DNA of 6,479 bases from Lachnospiraceae bacterium. Its GTDB lineage: Bacteria; Bacillota_A; Clostridia; Lachnospirales; Lachnospiraceae. Under the pieces are notes generated by a model that saw only the letters and a list, made by a program, of their open reading frames with translations, searched no databases and was not told the DNA's origin. Shown one piece after another: positions 6,124 to 6,479 of the stretch (its first letter is position 1; every line of letters begins with the position of its first letter). Position numbers and translations under genes: made by a program. The stretch spans positions 1 through 6,479 of the forward strand of contig JAGCZE010000211.1 of the NCBI GenBank assembly GCA_017960415.1, written 5' to 3'.

Positions 6124-6160
6124 AACCGTCTGTTTTCAACGATACCTCTTTTGTGATTAT

Positions 6161-6189
6161 ATTATAATTGACAGCAGTGAATTTGTAAA
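6161..6189 (-). promoter_or_regulatory. Minus-strand promoter candidate facing the repeat array
   Basis: Read on the minus strand, TTTACA (6189-6184, five of six -35 bases), a 17-bp spacer and a perfect TATAAT (6166-6161) form a good sigma-A promoter. It overlaps the plus-strand promoter at 6168-6196. It would transcribe leftward through the palindromic repeats. The surrounding sequence is AT-rich, so chance occurrence is possible. Confidence 0.5.
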
Positions 6190-6196
6190 CTATTAT
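6168..6196 (+). promoter_or_regulatory. Plus-strand promoter for the gene at 6405
   Basis: A perfect -35 TTGACA (6168-6173), a 17-bp spacer and TATTAT (6191-6196, five of six) predict transcription from about 6203. An AT-rich stretch (6153-6167) precedes the -35 and could act as an UP element. The implied leader before the ATG at 6405 is about 200 nt, long enough to hold regulatory structure. Confidence 0.7.
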
Positions 6197-6212
6197 AGTA
6201 AGATGCAGCCTT

Positions 6213-6226
6213 GCCAATTGCGGTTC
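6213..6226. repeat. Remnant half-copy of the 36-bp palindromic repeat
   Basis: CAATTGCGGT (6215-6224) equals the right arm of the repeats at 5980-6123, with a related GC in front and TTC behind. No left arm is present. It may be a decayed fourth copy or a single remaining protein-binding half-site, placed just downstream of the predicted transcription start near 6203. Confidence 0.4.
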
Positions 6227-6297
6227 GTTATATGATAGTAAAAACAACTGTATGATGGAATGGCGTAATAATATAAGATTTTTTAGAACAGATAGAA

Positions 6298-6392
6298 GTA
6301 GCGAATGTTTAAATGTATCAGAGATACAGGCAAATCAGAGAAGCAGGCAAATCAGAGCTATCGCTACATGATATGGCTGATCTATTTTTTTT
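6298..6392 (+). promoter_or_regulatory. Structured leader, possible transcription attenuator
   Basis: GTAGCGA (6298-6304) can pair with TCGCTAC (6361-6367). A small hairpin TGTATC-AGA-GATACA (6314-6328) and two exact 14-bp direct repeats of CAGGCAAATCAGAG (6327-6340 and 6344-6357) lie between. The 6361-6367 segment also sits in a competing hairpin: 6351-6353 with 6379-6381, 6356-6358 with 6376-6378 and 6359-6362 with 6370-6373. That hairpin is followed within three bases by eight T (6385-6392). Mutually exclusive folds ending in a T-tract just before the ribosome binding site suggest attenuation. The terminator stem is interrupted, so this is tentative. No T-box or known riboswitch motif is seen. 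Confidence 0.35.
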
Positions 6393-6404
6393 CAGGAGTT
6401 TCTT

Positions 6405-6479
6405 ATGCTTTGGAAATACATTAAAAAATACAAATGGAAATATATGTGGGGGATCATCATCCTTTTCGGTGTGGATATG
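6405..6479 (+). CDS. N-terminus of a probable ABC exporter half-transporter (partial)
   Basis: The 25 codons before the window edge encode MLWKYIKKYKWKYMWGIIILFGVDM. A short aromatic/Lys-rich cytoplasmic start (YIKKYKWKY) leads straight into a hydrophobic segment and a conserved Asp. This is how many multidrug/lipid-type ABC exporters with fused membrane and ATPase domains begin (YheH/YheI, MdlA/MdlB type). The start is supported by AGGAG (6394-6398) at 6 nt. The promoter at 6168-6196 and the long leader suggest its own regulation, separate from the importer operon. Only the first membrane segment is visible, so the family call is a pattern-based inference. Confidence 0.6.
   Translation, partial: MLWKYIKKYKWKYMWGIIILFGVDM

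Larger units (their letters stand above)
5881..6154 (-). ncRNA. Hypothetical minus-strand structured small RNA
   Basis: A good minus-strand promoter (6189-6161) predicts a start near 6154. A transcript from there would run through three hairpin repeats (6123-5980) and end at the nested hairpin (5958-5885), which has a UUUUU tract on this strand. The alignment of promoter, structured body and terminator-like end is what supports the call. No known RNA family is recognised. Minus-strand reading frames through it encode only the repeat, such as TAIADFPICGQ three times, and lack a ribosome binding site. There is no evidence of expression. Confidence 0.25.

Overview
The window looks like a chromosomal stretch of a low- to mid-GC Gram-positive anaerobe, most likely a gut or rumen Clostridia (Lachnospiraceae-type) bacterium. 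The signs are a Cys-lipobox substrate-binding lipoprotein, strong purine-rich ribosome binding sites, a TTG start with a good Shine-Dalgarno, near-consensus sigma-A promoters and G/C-stem palindromic intergenic repeats. The taxon is an inference; no marker gene is present.

Most of the window (89-5864) is one complete peptide/nickel-type (Opp/Dpp/Nik superfamily) ABC importer. In order it holds: a very good promoter (89-117); the solute-binding lipoprotein (151-1692); a 215-bp palindromic repeat element (1715-1929); the first permease, DppB-type (1986-2927); an AT-rich gap; one 858-residue polypeptide (3096-5672); and a strong intrinsic terminator (5822-5864). The 858-residue protein joins the second permease (DppC-type), the first ATPase (DppD/OppD-type) and the second ATPase (DppF/OppF-type). 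A transporter normally made from five genes is therefore made from three, and the permease is tied to its ATPases by a Ser/Gly/Lys/Glu linker encoded by a 24-bp tandem repeat. The binding protein would capture a peptide-like ligand outside the cell, the DppB and DppC parts would form the channel, and the two tethered ATPases would drive import. The actual substrate cannot be read from the sequence.

The 3' intergenic region (5865-6404, about 540 bp) has no convincing gene but is densely structured. It holds a 74-nt nested hairpin, three copies of a 36-bp palindromic repeat at an exact 54-bp period, two overlapping divergent promoter candidates, and a roughly 200-nt leader. The leader contains a 14-bp direct repeat and a hairpin followed by eight T. 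The minus-strand promoter, the three repeat hairpins and the nested hairpin with a minus-strand U-tract line up as a possible unannotated small RNA of about 270 nt. The plus-strand promoter would drive the gene entering at 6405, whose first 25 residues resemble the start of an ABC exporter half-transporter. The first 62 bases hold a possible REP-like palindrome and a weak terminator, probably belonging to an upstream gene outside the window.
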